From the NCBI RefSeq assembly GCF_014490665.1, contig NZ_CP061038.1, positions 1,674,001 to 1,738,000 of the forward strand: a DNA stretch of 64,000 bases, read 5' to 3'. The position numbers and the translations under genes are program-made. Shown one piece after another: positions 37,192 through 45,720 of this stretch. The notes beneath the pieces were generated by a model, which made no database searches, was not told where the DNA came from, and worked only from the letters and a program-made list of their open reading frames with translations. Each line of letters opens with the position of its first letter. The first letter of the stretch is position 1. Source of the DNA: Sphingomonas alpina (GTDB lineage Bacteria; Pseudomonadota; Alphaproteobacteria; Sphingomonadales; Sphingomonadaceae).

Positions 37192-37728
37192 ATGCCGAAC
37201 GCCGAAAAAACAGATCGCATTCGGCAAGTGCCGACAATCGTACGGCCACTCGATACTTTTGACCGAAGAATATTAGGCGCACTCGCTACGAATGCGGACG
37301 TCAGCTATGTCGAGCTCGGCCAGATGGTCGGCTTGTCTGCACCCTCGGTTCACGACCGCGTGAAGAAACTGCGCGCGTCGGGGTGCCTGCGCCGCACGGT
37401 CGCGGTGCTCGACGCCGCCGCAATCGGTAAGCCATTTCTGGCCTTCGTCCATGTCGACAACACTGGCTGGTGCAAAACCGAGGAATTGATGGCGATGGCC
37501 GATCTGCCCGAAGTGGAAGAAATCCACTCGGTCGCCGGCGACACAGGGATGCTGCTCAAGGTCCGTTGCGCCTCGAGCCTGGCATTGGAGGCTTTGCTCG
37601 CAAGGCTCTATGCGATGCCGAGCATCAGGAGCACCCGCAGCTATGTTGTCCTGTCAACATATCTGGAACGCACCTCGCAGGCCGGCATCACCGATTTCGC
37701 GGACACGGGGGAACTTCACCCTGTCTGA
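37192..37728 (+). CDS. Lrp/AsnC family transcriptional regulator
   Basis: 178 residues from ATG 37192, which has GGAAAGGG upstream. The helix-turn-helix is DRRILGALATNADVSYVELGQMVGLSAPSVHDRVKKLRASG. The C-terminal RAM effector domain follows, with LAFVHVDN, VEEIHSVAGDTGMLLKVR and the last strand TRSYVVLST. Such proteins form octamers and respond to amino acids or related ligands. Divergent position points to the MFS-GST-methyltransferase operon as target. Confidence 0.88.
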   Translation: MPNAEKTDRIRQVPTIVRPLDTFDRRILGALATNADVSYVELGQMVGLSAPSVHDRVKKLRASGCLRRTVAVLDAAAIGKPFLAFVHVDNTGWCKTEELMAMADLPEVEEIHSVAGDTGMLLKVRCASSLALEALLARLYAMPSIRSTRSYVVLSTYLERTSQAGITDFADTGELHPV

Positions 37729-37737
37729 CGGCCCGGC

Positions 37738-38025
37738 TCAGTTGCCGTTGGACATCGTCCGACCGGGCTGTTCGAACGTCTTCACCAACTCGACGACGTC
37801 GAAATCATAGGCTTTCCAGCCGCGCCGATCGACCGCCTCGATTGCCGCGTTCCGCTTCTTCTTTGCCTCGGCCAACGACTTTGTATGACCCCAGAATATT
37901 TCGGTCCCCCCTTTGGAGAGATGCGCGACGATCCTCCAATAATGCGAGAATTCCACGGGGGTGGGTCCGATCGTCTTGATATAGCCGTCCGGCAGGGTGG
38001 CTGTCAGATAGTGCTTCTTCGCCAT
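37738..38025 (-). CDS. Small conserved-looking hypothetical protein
   Basis: 95 residues from ATG 38025 (MAKKHYLTATLPDGYIKTIG). Basic, with a helical segment SLAEAKKKRNAAIEAVDRR and no membrane helix or signal. GGAAC precedes the start. It converges with the Lrp gene, 9 bp apart. No family recognised. Confidence 0.5.
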   Translation of the reverse strand: MAKKHYLTATLPDGYIKTIGPTPVEFSHYWRIVAHLSKGGTEIFWGHTKSLAEAKKKRNAAIEAVDRRGWKAYDFDVVELVKTFEQPGRTMSNGN

Positions 38026-38610
38026 CGGAGTTCCGCAAAAAAATTGGTCTGTAACGCGAGCGGTATATGCGGGCCAAGCGTGAGATAAACGGGCAATGGT
38101 ACCAACCGGCGGCTTTGGATTGGAAACCGGCACGCCCGGCATATGTTGACGACGCTATCGGTGGAAAGGGTGTCATGCTCGCGAACAGCGCGGCCGCGGT
38201 ACACCGCGAACTGGATGGCCGTTTGCTCGCGCAACATCCTTTGTCGGTCGCTTGCGACTTCGCTTTATGGTCCACGCCGATCATTGAAGCCGGATCGCGC
38301 CGATTCAATGTCATTTTACACCATGACACAGTGCACCCGGACGAGGCGCCATCGGCGGCTCGGCCTGCTCTTTCTCATGACTGGATCATTTTCGCACTTC
38401 TCTCACCCCTGTTCGGGCGGGAGCCGACCCCTGTTCTTCCGCTGCTCCACCGCTGTTATCAATAACAGCGGAAATTCCAATCAAGGCATTGAAAATAAAA
38501 ACGAAATCAGGGTTTTATATCCAACTTAACAGGGGTGGTTTTTTTATTCCCGGTAAACAGCGGTCGCAAGGCGATGCGAATCGCCGCCTCCCGGCCGTCG
38601 CTGGTTCAAA
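38026..38610. other. 585-bp gap with direct and inverted repeats beside the redox cluster
   Basis: No gene is convincingly supported; a 132-codon frame at 38067-38465 (plus) has no recognisable motif. ACCCCTGTTC occurs at 38405 and 38427 (22-bp register), with the inverse AACAGGGGT at 38528. Between them CCGCTGTTAT and ATAACAGCGG form a 10-bp stem with a 2-base loop (38450-38471). From ~38480 to 38560 the DNA is AT-rich (runs of A and a seven-T run) unlike its surroundings. Confidence 0.5.
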
Positions 38611-39549
38611 TTATCCCGCCGGCACGCCCAATGCGCCCGCCTCGCTCTCGATCCGGGCCTTGGCTCCCGGGTTGGCCGCGATCGCCGCCTTGCGCGCCGC
38701 CATGGCGCCGGCGGGTTCGTTGAGCATCATCCGGCTGCGCATCAGCATCACCCAGCCATCGATATTGGCGGGGTTGGCCTTCAGCTTGCCTTCCAGGCTC
38801 GCAACCATGCCGCGGGCCATATTGTTCTGCTCGCTCGGCGGCAACGCGGCGGCGGCGCGGATCTCCGCGGCCGAGGGGCCGGGGATCGGGGCATTGGCGG
38901 TCGATGTCACGCCGAGCCCCGCATGCGCGTCGGCCGAGCTGATCGCGGCGAGTCGAGACTCGACGTCCACGCCGTTGATCTTGCCGACCTGTACGATAGT
39001 GCGGCGCAGGTCGCTTTCCCATGGCGCACCCGCCGGCGTATCGCGCAACAGCGCGAGCCAGTCGTCGATCGCGCCCTTGTGATCGCCCGACAGGTCGCGC
39101 TTCACTGCCAGGAAGTACCGGCCGCGCGGATCCTTCGCATCAATCGCCATCGCCTTTTCGAACGCGCTGACGGCCACGGCCGGCATCGGGTCGGTCGGGC
39201 TGTTCATCACGCGCGCCTCACCCAGCGCGGACCAGAGATCGGCACGCTCCCGCGCGAGGGCGGTAGCATGTTCATAGGCAGTCACGGCTTCGGCGAATTG
39301 CTGCTGCTCGAACGCTGCCGCGCCGAACGCGTGCCAGGCCTCGGCATTGTCGGGCGATGCCCGCGCCTGGTCGCGCAACATGGCGAGACTGCCTGGCTTG
39401 TCCGCAACCATCGGCACCGGGTCGGTGAGGGGCCTTGCCGCATCGTTCCTGCCGCGCAACGAGGCGTAGCCGATCGATACGATCAAGACGATTGCCGCAA
39501 AGCCCATGATCAGCTTGCCGGTTCGCGAAGAATTGCTGGTCTGATCCAT
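38611..39549 (-). CDS. CcmI/CycH-like membrane-anchored TPR protein
   Basis: 312 residues from ATG 39549 (MDQTSNSSRTGKLIMGF). One membrane helix (IMGFAAIVLIVSIGYASL, about residues 14-31) is followed by periplasmic TPR repeats (AEAWHAFGAAAFEQQQFAEAVTAYEHA and later repeats) and a C-terminal region (DGWVMLMRSRMMLNEPAGAMAARKAA) like the apocytochrome-binding part of CcmI. CcmI holds apocytochrome c for haem attachment by CcmFH. The rest of the ccm system is not in the window. Its place next to a 25-haem cluster supports a role in maturation, but a general TPR protein cannot be excluded. Confidence 0.65.
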   Translation of the reverse strand: MDQTSNSSRTGKLIMGFAAIVLIVSIGYASLRGRNDAARPLTDPVPMVADKPGSLAMLRDQARASPDNAEAWHAFGAAAFEQQQFAEAVTAYEHATALARERADLWSALGEARVMNSPTDPMPAVAVSAFEKAMAIDAKDPRGRYFLAVKRDLSGDHKGAIDDWLALLRDTPAGAPWESDLRRTIVQVGKINGVDVESRLAAISSADAHAGLGVTSTANAPIPGPSAAEIRAAAALPPSEQNNMARGMVASLEGKLKANPANIDGWVMLMRSRMMLNEPAGAMAARKAAIAANPGAKARIESEAGALGVPAG

Positions 39550-39682
39550 TGCCGTTCCTGCACCTGACCACGTGAAAGGGTGGCGTAAAGCCATGTCCGT
39601 GCTAGTGTCTACTGGTCTGTCGAAAGTGCAATCCCGATTGGATGTCGCTTTTGTACAACGGGGACAACTGGGGAGTAAATGC

Positions 39683-42136
39683 GTGGCGGATAAAGTCCGC
39701 ATCGCGATCATCGGCTCGGGTCCGGCCGGCCTGAGTGCCGCCGCGCGTGCCGCGCAGCTCGGTCTGTCGCACGTCCTGCTGGAGAAGACCGATCATCTGT
39801 CGGACACCATCTTCAAATACCAAAAGGGCAAGCATGTCATGGCGACGCCCAGCCAGCTCACGCTGCGCTCCGACATGGCCTTCGCGGCGGGCAAGCGCGA
39901 GGCGATCCTCGATGCGTGGAACCGGCTTGCATCCGAACATGGCATCAACGTCCGCTATCGCAGCGAGGTAAAGTCGATCACCGGCGCCGAAGGTGATTTT
40001 ACTCTCGCTCTGACGGACGGCGCGTTCATTACCGCCGAGACAGTGGTGCTGGCGATCGGCACGCAGGGCAATCCCAACCTGATGCGCTGCACCGGCAGCG
40101 ACATGGGCCATGTCCAGTATCAACTCGATGATCCCGGCGCGTATATCGACGAGCATATCACCGTGATTGGATCGGGCGATGCGGGGATCGAGAATGCGCT
40201 CGGGCTCGCCGCCGATGCCGCGCAGGGCAATGTCATCACGATCCTCAACCGCTCGACCGATTTCGCGCGTGCCAAGAACGCCAATGTCAAACTGCTCACC
40301 GAGGCAGCGGAGGCCGGGCGGATCACGATCCGGCTGCAGACCACGCCGTGCGAGGTGCGCGGTGGTCAGTTGATGCTCGACGCGCCCGACGGGCAGACGA
40401 CGATCCGTTGCGACCGGATCATCGCGCGGATGGGCTCCGCCGCGCCGCGCGCCTTTGTCGAGGCATGCGGGGTCGAGTTCAGCAGCGCCGATCGTGAGGC
40501 GTTTCCCAAACTGTCGCCGGTGTTCGAATCCACCAATCCCGGTATCTTCGTGATCGGTGCGCTCGCCGGCTATCCGCTGATCAAGCATTGCATGAACCAG
40601 GGCCATGACGTGGTCGAGTTCATCAACGGCAACCACTTGCTGAAGCCGGCCGACGAGCCGATCCTCGAGGCCAAGTTCGAGCGTCTCCGCGTGAACCGCT
40701 CGGTCGACGACTGGCTCGATCTGCTGCGCACCAATATCTCGATTCTGAACGAGCTGTCGCCCTTGCAGATGCGCGAGTTCATGCTCGGCGCCGAAGTTCG
40801 GGCCTTCAAGCCCGGCGAAACGATCTTCGAGCGCAACGACCCCGGCTCGTCGCTGTTCGCCCTCGCTGAGGGGACCGCTTTGGTTCAGGTCGACAAGGAC
40901 GATCCGGCGAATACCGCATTGATCGAACAGGGCTCGATCATAGGCGAGGTCGGGCTGATTTCGGGCCGGCGTCGTGGTGCGACCGTGGTGGCGGGCAGCC
41001 CGGCGATCATGGTGGAGGTGCCGCGTACCGCGGCGCTCAAGCTGATGGCGTCGGTCCCGGCGGCGAAGCGCGCCGTCACGCGTATTTCGGTCGAACGGCA
41101 ATTGCTGCAGCTGTTCGCCTCCGGCCTGACCGCTGCCGATCTGGTCGAAGTGCTCGACACGGCGGAGCTGATCACGGTCAGCGCCGGCCAGCCGATCATC
41201 ACCGAAGGGGAGGATGGCGAGGACATTTTCGTCATCCGCGTCGGCAGCATGATCGTCGAGAAGATGGTCGGCAAGAAACCGGTGTTCCTGTCCTATCTTC
41301 CGGCCGGATCCTATGTCGGGGAGATGGCACTGATCTCCGGCGGCCCGCGCACCGCGACGGTCAAGGCGGCGGTCAAGTCGGAGGTGATCCGGCTTCACGG
41401 CGCGGCGTTCAGCCGGCTGATGCGGGCCAAGCCCCGGCTGCTCGACCGCACCCGCGCGGACATGGCCGCACGGCAGAACGTCAACGCCTTTGTCGAGAGC
41501 CGCAAGAACAGCTTTTCGGGCGTGGTCGACATGTATTCGCAGACCGCGACGTTCCTGGTCGAGAACGGCATCGGCGAGGCGACCGACGTGCTGTTGATCG
41601 ACGAGAATCTGTGTGTCGGTTGCGACAATTGCGAAAAGGCCTGTGCCGACAGCCATGAAGGACTGTCGCGGCTCGACCGTGAGACCGGGCGGACCTATGC
41701 GCATCTCCATGTGCCGACCAGCTGCCGGCATTGCGAGCATCCGCACTGCATGGCCGATTGCCCGCCCAATGCGATCCATCGCGGCCAGGATGGCGAGGTG
41801 TTCATCGACGACAGCTGCATCGGCTGCGGCAATTGCCAGCGAAACTGCCCTTATGGCGTGATCCGCATGGAAAGCGTGCCGCCGAAAAAGCCCGGGCTGA
41901 TGAGCTGGCTGATGCTCGGCGCGGGGCCGGGCCCCGGAGAGCCGTCCAAGAAATGGCGCGCCAAGCATGGCAAGCCTGGGGTCGAAAAGCCCAAAAAGGC
42001 GATCAAGTGCGACATGTGCGCCGGCATTACCGGCGGTCCCGCCTGTGTTCGCGCTTGCCCGACCGGCGCCGCGATCCGCGTCGCGCCGGAGGAATTCCTC
42101 ACGGTCGCGCGGCTCGAGAGCGAGGAACAGTCATAG
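39683..42136 (+). CDS. Fusion: FAD/NAD oxidoreductase, two cyclic-nucleotide-binding domains, four-cluster ferredoxin
   Basis: 817 residues from GTG 39683, which has GGGGAG seven bases upstream. Residues ~5-330 are a two-dinucleotide flavoprotein: IAIIGSGPAGLSAAARAA (FAD) and ITVIGSGDAGIENALG (NAD(P)H); no redox CxxC of thioredoxin reductase is seen. Two cyclic-nucleotide-binding domains follow, with phosphate-binding cassettes IIGEVGLISGRRRGATV (Glu422) and YVGEMALISGGPRTATV (Glu547), the second canonical. From Cys644 a DmsB/NrfC-like ferredoxin holds CVGCDNCEKAC, CRHCEHPHCMADCP, CIGCGNCQRNCP and CDMCAGITGGPACVRACP, enough for four 4Fe-4S clusters. No signal or membrane segment, so cytoplasmic. 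It likely passes electrons between NAD(P)H and the cytochrome b encoded next, under cAMP or cGMP control. Confidence 0.88.
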   Translation: MADKVRIAIIGSGPAGLSAAARAAQLGLSHVLLEKTDHLSDTIFKYQKGKHVMATPSQLTLRSDMAFAAGKREAILDAWNRLASEHGINVRYRSEVKSITGAEGDFTLALTDGAFITAETVVLAIGTQGNPNLMRCTGSDMGHVQYQLDDPGAYIDEHITVIGSGDAGIENALGLAADAAQGNVITILNRSTDFARAKNANVKLLTEAAEAGRITIRLQTTPCEVRGGQLMLDAPDGQTTIRCDRIIARMGSAAPRAFVEACGVEFSSADREAFPKLSPVFESTNPGIFVIGALAGYPLIKHCMNQGHDVVEFINGNHLLKPADEPILEAKFERLRVNRSVDDWLDLLRTNISILNELSPLQMREFMLGAEVRAFKPGETIFERNDPGSSLFALAEGTALVQVDKDDPANTALIEQGSIIGEVGLISGRRRGATVVAGSPAIMVEVPRTAALKLMASVPAAKRAVTRISVERQLLQLFASGLTAADLVEVLDTAELITVSAGQPIITEGEDGEDIFVIRVGSMIVEKMVGKKPVFLSYLPAGSYVGEMALISGGPRTATVKAAVKSEVIRLHGAAFSRLMRAKPRLLDRTRADMAARQNVNAFVESRKNSFSGVVDMYSQTATFLVENGIGEATDVLLIDENLCVGCDNCEKACADSHEGLSRLDRETGRTYAHLHVPTSCRHCEHPHCMADCPPNAIHRGQDGEVFIDDSCIGCGNCQRNCPYGVIRMESVPPKKPGLMSWLMLGAGPGPGEPSKKWRAKHGKPGVEKPKKAIKCDMCAGITGGPACVRACPTGAAIRVAPEEFLTVARLESEEQS

Positions 42137-43014
42137 TCAGCCGATCGGCCATTGCCGTCCGCGGGGCGACCAATGCCACTGCGCGACATGACGGATTCCT
42201 GCGCCACCGGAACTTTCGCTGGCTGAAGATCTCGGTCGGGCTGAGCATGGTCGTGACGCTCGCCTATCTGCTGATCGACGTGCGACCGCGGCCCAATGGC
42301 GGCAGCTGGTATGGCTATACGCTCGGCACGATCGGAGTCCTGCTGATCCTGTGGCTGACCGCGCTTGGGCTGCGCAAGCGCGCGATGACCAGCGGGCGCT
42401 GGTCGCTCAAGGCGTGGACGAGCGCGCATGTCTATCTCGGGCTCAGCCTGGTGGTGATCGGCACCCTGCACACCGGGTTCCAGTTCGGTTGGAACGTGCA
42501 CACTCTGGCTTATGTGCTGATGATGCTGGTGATCCTGTCGGGGATCTTCGGCATCTCGGTCTATGCCGTGATCCCGCGGCGGATGAGCGACAATCGCGAG
42601 CAGATGACGCAGATGCAGATGCTCGACGGCTTGCGCGCGGTCGATCGCCAGCTCCACGATTCCGCACAGCCGCTACCGCAGCGCGAGGCGGCGATCGTGC
42701 AGCGCTCGCTTGAGCAGGACCCGTTCGGTGGCGGGATCGCGGCGCGGCTGACCGGCCGCTACCCGCGCTGCGCGACCGCACAGAGCTTCGAGGAGATCCG
42801 CCGGAGCACCGGCCCGCGCCCCGACGTCGGTACCGATCCACTCGAGAAGATCGACGCGCTGCTCGACCGCAAGATGGCGATGCTGGTGCAGCTGCGGCGG
42901 CATCTGCGCTACAAGGCGATGCTCGAGATCTGGCTATATATCCATGTGCCGGTGACCTTTGCGCTGCTCGCCGCGCTGACGGCGCATATCGTCAGCGTGT
43001 TCTTCTACTGGTGA
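42133..43014 (+). CDS. Membrane di-haem cytochrome b-like protein (no canonical start codon)
   Basis: About 293 residues. Helices include NFRWLKISVGLSMVVTLAYLL, WYGYTLGTIGVLLILWLTAL, AHVYLGLSLVVIGTLHTGF, TLAYVLMMLVILSGIFG and a C-terminal pair ending VSVFFYW. Four membrane His (AHVYLG, LHTGF, IHVPVTF, AHIVSV) are placed to ligate two b haems. The frame has no ATG/GTG/TTG before ATG 42247, which would delete most of helix 1. ATA 42133 overlaps the upstream TAG as ATAG and has GAGGAA five bases before it, so it is my best start; a base error in an original ATGA is possible. It would link the cytoplasmic fusion enzyme, the quinone pool and the periplasmic haems. Confidence 0.72.
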   Translation: MVSRSAIAVRGATNATARHDGFLRHRNFRWLKISVGLSMVVTLAYLLIDVRPRPNGGSWYGYTLGTIGVLLILWLTALGLRKRAMTSGRWSLKAWTSAHVYLGLSLVVIGTLHTGFQFGWNVHTLAYVLMMLVILSGIFGISVYAVIPRRMSDNREQMTQMQMLDGLRAVDRQLHDSAQPLPQREAAIVQRSLEQDPFGGGIAARLTGRYPRCATAQSFEEIRRSTGPRPDVGTDPLEKIDALLDRKMAMLVQLRRHLRYKAMLEIWLYIHVPVTFALLAALTAHIVSVFFYW

Positions 43015-43024
43015 GGCGGGGCGG

Positions 43025-44836
43025 ATGAGCTTCCTGATCCGGCAGATCAGCCACACCGCCGACGGGCGTGAGATCGTACGCGGCGTCACCCATGCCGACG
43101 ACAGCCTGACCATTGGCCGTGCGGCGAACAATGACATCGCGCTGCCCGACCTGGCAGTCACGCCTTATCATGCGCGGATCGACCTGCAGGACGACAAGCG
43201 CATCACGATTACCGCGCTGGGCACGCTCGGTTTCGAGGTCGATGGGCGGACGCGGAGCAAATGCGACGTCAACAGCGCCAAGGGCGCCGAAATCGCGATC
43301 GGCGGTCACCGCATCACCGTTTCGCACGATGCCGAGGACCATGTCGTCCTCACCGTCCAGCGGGTCGAGGCGGTGTCGGACGCTGCCGAATATCGCGAGG
43401 AGGCGACGGCCTTTTCGCTGCACGACCTGATGCTGAGTAAGCGCCGGTCAGCCTATATCCTGGCGATCGGCATCCTGCTCGTCTTCCTGGCCTGGCCGGT
43501 TTGGACCTTCATGCACCCGGCCGAGGACAAGCGCAGCATCTATGCCTTCACGGCTGACCATAATTGGTCGAGCGGGCCGCTGAGCCAGGCGCATCACGAA
43601 CTGGAGGGGAAGTGCACCGCCTGTCACCAGCAGGCGTTTGTGTCGGTGCGCGATACGAGTTGCACCGCTTGTCATAAGGACGCGCATGAGCATGCTCCGC
43701 CATCGCGCCTTGCCGGCGCCCGCGCAATGCCCGGCCTTGGCGGGCGCCTGCTGCAAGGCGTCGCGACTGCGTTCGGCAAGCCGGAAGCCGGGGCGTGCGT
43801 CGATTGCCACACCGAGCATGAGGGGGCCGGGCCGATGCCGCCGACCGCCCAGGCCTTCTGCACCGATTGTCATGGCAGCCTGAAGCAGAGGCTGGCCGAT
43901 ACGAAGATCGAGAATGCCGGTGACTTTGGCACCACGCATCCGCAATTCCGTCCGCTGGTCGCGGCGAAGGCCGGCGCGCAGCCGGCACTGTCGCGCGTGT
44001 CGCTTGATGCCCGGCCACTCGACGAAAGCGGGCTGAAATTCCCGCACAAGCTCCATCTCGATACGCGCGGCGGCGCGGCGCAGATGGCGCGGACGCTCCG
44101 GGATCGCAAAGGCTATGGCGACGCGTTGGTCTGCGCCGATTGTCACCGCCCGACCGCCGATGGGGTGCGCTTCCTGCCGGTCGATATGGAGCAGGATTGC
44201 CAGGCCTGTCACAGCCTCGCCTTTGACCGGATCGGCGGAACAGTGCGTACGCTGCGCCATGGCGACGCGGCGCAGATGATGGCCGATCTGCGCGCGCTCT
44301 ACCGCTCGACCGCGCCACCGCGTCCGCTCCAGCTTGGCGGGATGGCGCGCCGGCGGCCGGGCCATTATGCCGAGGGGCAAGTCTACAACATCTATTTCGG
44401 CGCTGCCGCGCGCCGTCCGGCTGCTGGCGACGCGGCGATCCGGGCGGTCTTCTCGCCCGGCGGCGCATGTTTCGATTGTCACACGGTTACGCCGCCGGGC
44501 GTCGGCGGTGCGGCGGATTGGACGGTGATGCCGGTGCATCAGGCTTCGCGTTATATGATGAAGGGCTGGTTCGACCATAAACCGCACCGTACCGAGACTT
44601 GTGTCAGCTGCCATGCCGCGCCTTCATCCATGCGCTCGGCCGACCTGCTGTTGCCCGGCATTGCGACGTGCCGCACCTGCCATGGGGGTGAGGGGTCAAA
44701 GGCGAAAGTGCCCTCGACCTGCGCGTCCTGCCATAGCTATCATGCGGGTCCCGATGCGCCCTGGGTCTCGCACTTGTCCCCGAAGCGCGTCGCAGCAATG
44801 CGGCCGGGGGACCCCGGCGGGGGTGCCGTGCCATGA
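43025..44836 (+). CDS. FHA domain, membrane helix and decahaem c-type cytochrome fusion
   Basis: 603 residues. Residues ~1-115 are a forkhead-associated domain (DSLTIGRAANNDIALPDLAVTPYHARI, with Gly31-Arg32 and the Thr/His pair of the phosphothreonine site). One helix (about 142-163, YILAIGILLVFLAWPVW) crosses the membrane. The periplasmic part has ten CXXCH haem sites: CTACH twice, CVDCH, CTDCH, CADCH, CQACH, CFDCH, CVSCH, CRTCH and CASCH. The FHA part would be cytoplasmic, so phosphorylation state could be read on one side and electron flow run on the other. It begins 10 bp after the cytochrome b gene and ends in an ATGA overlap. I know no described protein of this layout. Confidence 0.88.
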   Translation: MSFLIRQISHTADGREIVRGVTHADDSLTIGRAANNDIALPDLAVTPYHARIDLQDDKRITITALGTLGFEVDGRTRSKCDVNSAKGAEIAIGGHRITVSHDAEDHVVLTVQRVEAVSDAAEYREEATAFSLHDLMLSKRRSAYILAIGILLVFLAWPVWTFMHPAEDKRSIYAFTADHNWSSGPLSQAHHELEGKCTACHQQAFVSVRDTSCTACHKDAHEHAPPSRLAGARAMPGLGGRLLQGVATAFGKPEAGACVDCHTEHEGAGPMPPTAQAFCTDCHGSLKQRLADTKIENAGDFGTTHPQFRPLVAAKAGAQPALSRVSLDARPLDESGLKFPHKLHLDTRGGAAQMARTLRDRKGYGDALVCADCHRPTADGVRFLPVDMEQDCQACHSLAFDRIGGTVRTLRHGDAAQMMADLRALYRSTAPPRPLQLGGMARRRPGHYAEGQVYNIYFGAAARRPAAGDAAIRAVFSPGGACFDCHTVTPPGVGGAADWTVMPVHQASRYMMKGWFDHKPHRTETCVSCHAAPSSMRSADLLLPGIATCRTCHGGEGSKAKVPSTCASCHSYHAGPDAPWVSHLSPKRVAAMRPGDPGGGAVP

Positions 44837-45699
44837 CAAAGGGAGGCAATGTGCTGATTGCCCAGATCACCGACACCCATCTCGGCTTCGAGACCGGCAA
44901 TCCGGACGAGCCCAACCGCCAACGGCTCGATGCGGTGCTGGCGCTGCTGACCGAGGGGGTGAACCGGCCCGACCTGATGATCGTCTCGGGCGACCTGGTC
45001 GATAAGGGCGATGCGGAGAGCTATCGGCGCTGCGCCGCCGCATTCGAAGCCTGCCCGTTTCCGGTCTATCCCTGCCTCGGCAATCACGACGATCGCGAGA
45101 CGTTTGCCAGGGTTTTCCCACAAATACCGATGACCTCGGGCTTCGCTCACTATTGCGTAGCGCTCGACGGGCTGCGGATCATCCTTCTCGATACACTCGA
45201 GCCCGGGCGGCACGGCGGCGGCTTCTGCGAGATCCGCGCGGCCTGGCTGGCAGAGCAGCTTTTCGAGCAGCGCGACGTGCCGACGATCATCGTCATGCAC
45301 CATCCGCCCTTCGATGCCGGCATCGACTGGATGAGCACCAAGAGCAACGAGCCCTGGGTTGCACGCTTTACCGATGTGATCGCCGGGCATACGCAGATCG
45401 AGGCGATCTGGTGCGGGCATCTCCACCGGCCGATCGTGGCGTCATGGCGCGGCGTGCCCGTAACGGTCTGCCCGGCGACCTCGGCGCAGCTGGCACTCGA
45501 CCTGCGTCCGATCGATCCCGAGGCGATGGATGGTCGGCCGATGGTGACGAATGACCCGCCCGGCTATGCGCTGCACCGATGGAGCGGTGGCGGGCTGGTC
45601 ACGCACTTCGACACGGCACAACCGCGCGAGACGCTGGCGCAGTTCGACGAGACGATGCAGCCGCTGGTGCGCGGGCTGTTTGCGGAGCGACCTTCGTAA
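44833..45699 (+). CDS. Class III cyclic-nucleotide phosphodiesterase-like metallophosphoesterase (CpdA-like)
   Basis: 288 residues. The dimetal motif set is complete: QITDTHLGF, VSGDLVDKG, CLGNHDDRE, VMHHPPFDAG and GHLHRPI, in the spacing of CpdA-type enzymes. The substrate could be cAMP, cGMP or another phosphodiester. The ATGA overlap with the FHA-cytochrome gene ties it to the operon that begins with a cyclic-nucleotide-binding oxidoreductase, which favours a cyclic nucleotide as substrate. No signal peptide, so cytoplasmic. Confidence 0.85.
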   Translation: MTKGGNVLIAQITDTHLGFETGNPDEPNRQRLDAVLALLTEGVNRPDLMIVSGDLVDKGDAESYRRCAAAFEACPFPVYPCLGNHDDRETFARVFPQIPMTSGFAHYCVALDGLRIILLDTLEPGRHGGGFCEIRAAWLAEQLFEQRDVPTIIVMHHPPFDAGIDWMSTKSNEPWVARFTDVIAGHTQIEAIWCGHLHRPIVASWRGVPVTVCPATSAQLALDLRPIDPEAMDGRPMVTNDPPGYALHRWSGGGLVTHFDTAQPRETLAQFDETMQPLVRGLFAERPS

Positions 45700-45720
45700 G
45701 GAGTCTCACAGGGAGAAAGG

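Noticed and set aside
38067..38465. 132-codon plus-strand frame in the intergenic gap
   Set aside because: No ribosome site, no motif, and the opposite strand is equally open; kept only as a note in the gap entry.
39602..41968. 788-codon minus-strand frame opposite the FAD-CNB-ferredoxin gene
   Set aside because: No signal, fold or motif; it mirrors the GC pattern of the real gene.
42247..43014. Cytochrome b start at the first ATG (42247)
   Set aside because: It would cut off most of the first membrane helix and leave a 110-bp untranslated gap in an operon of overlapping genes; still possible.
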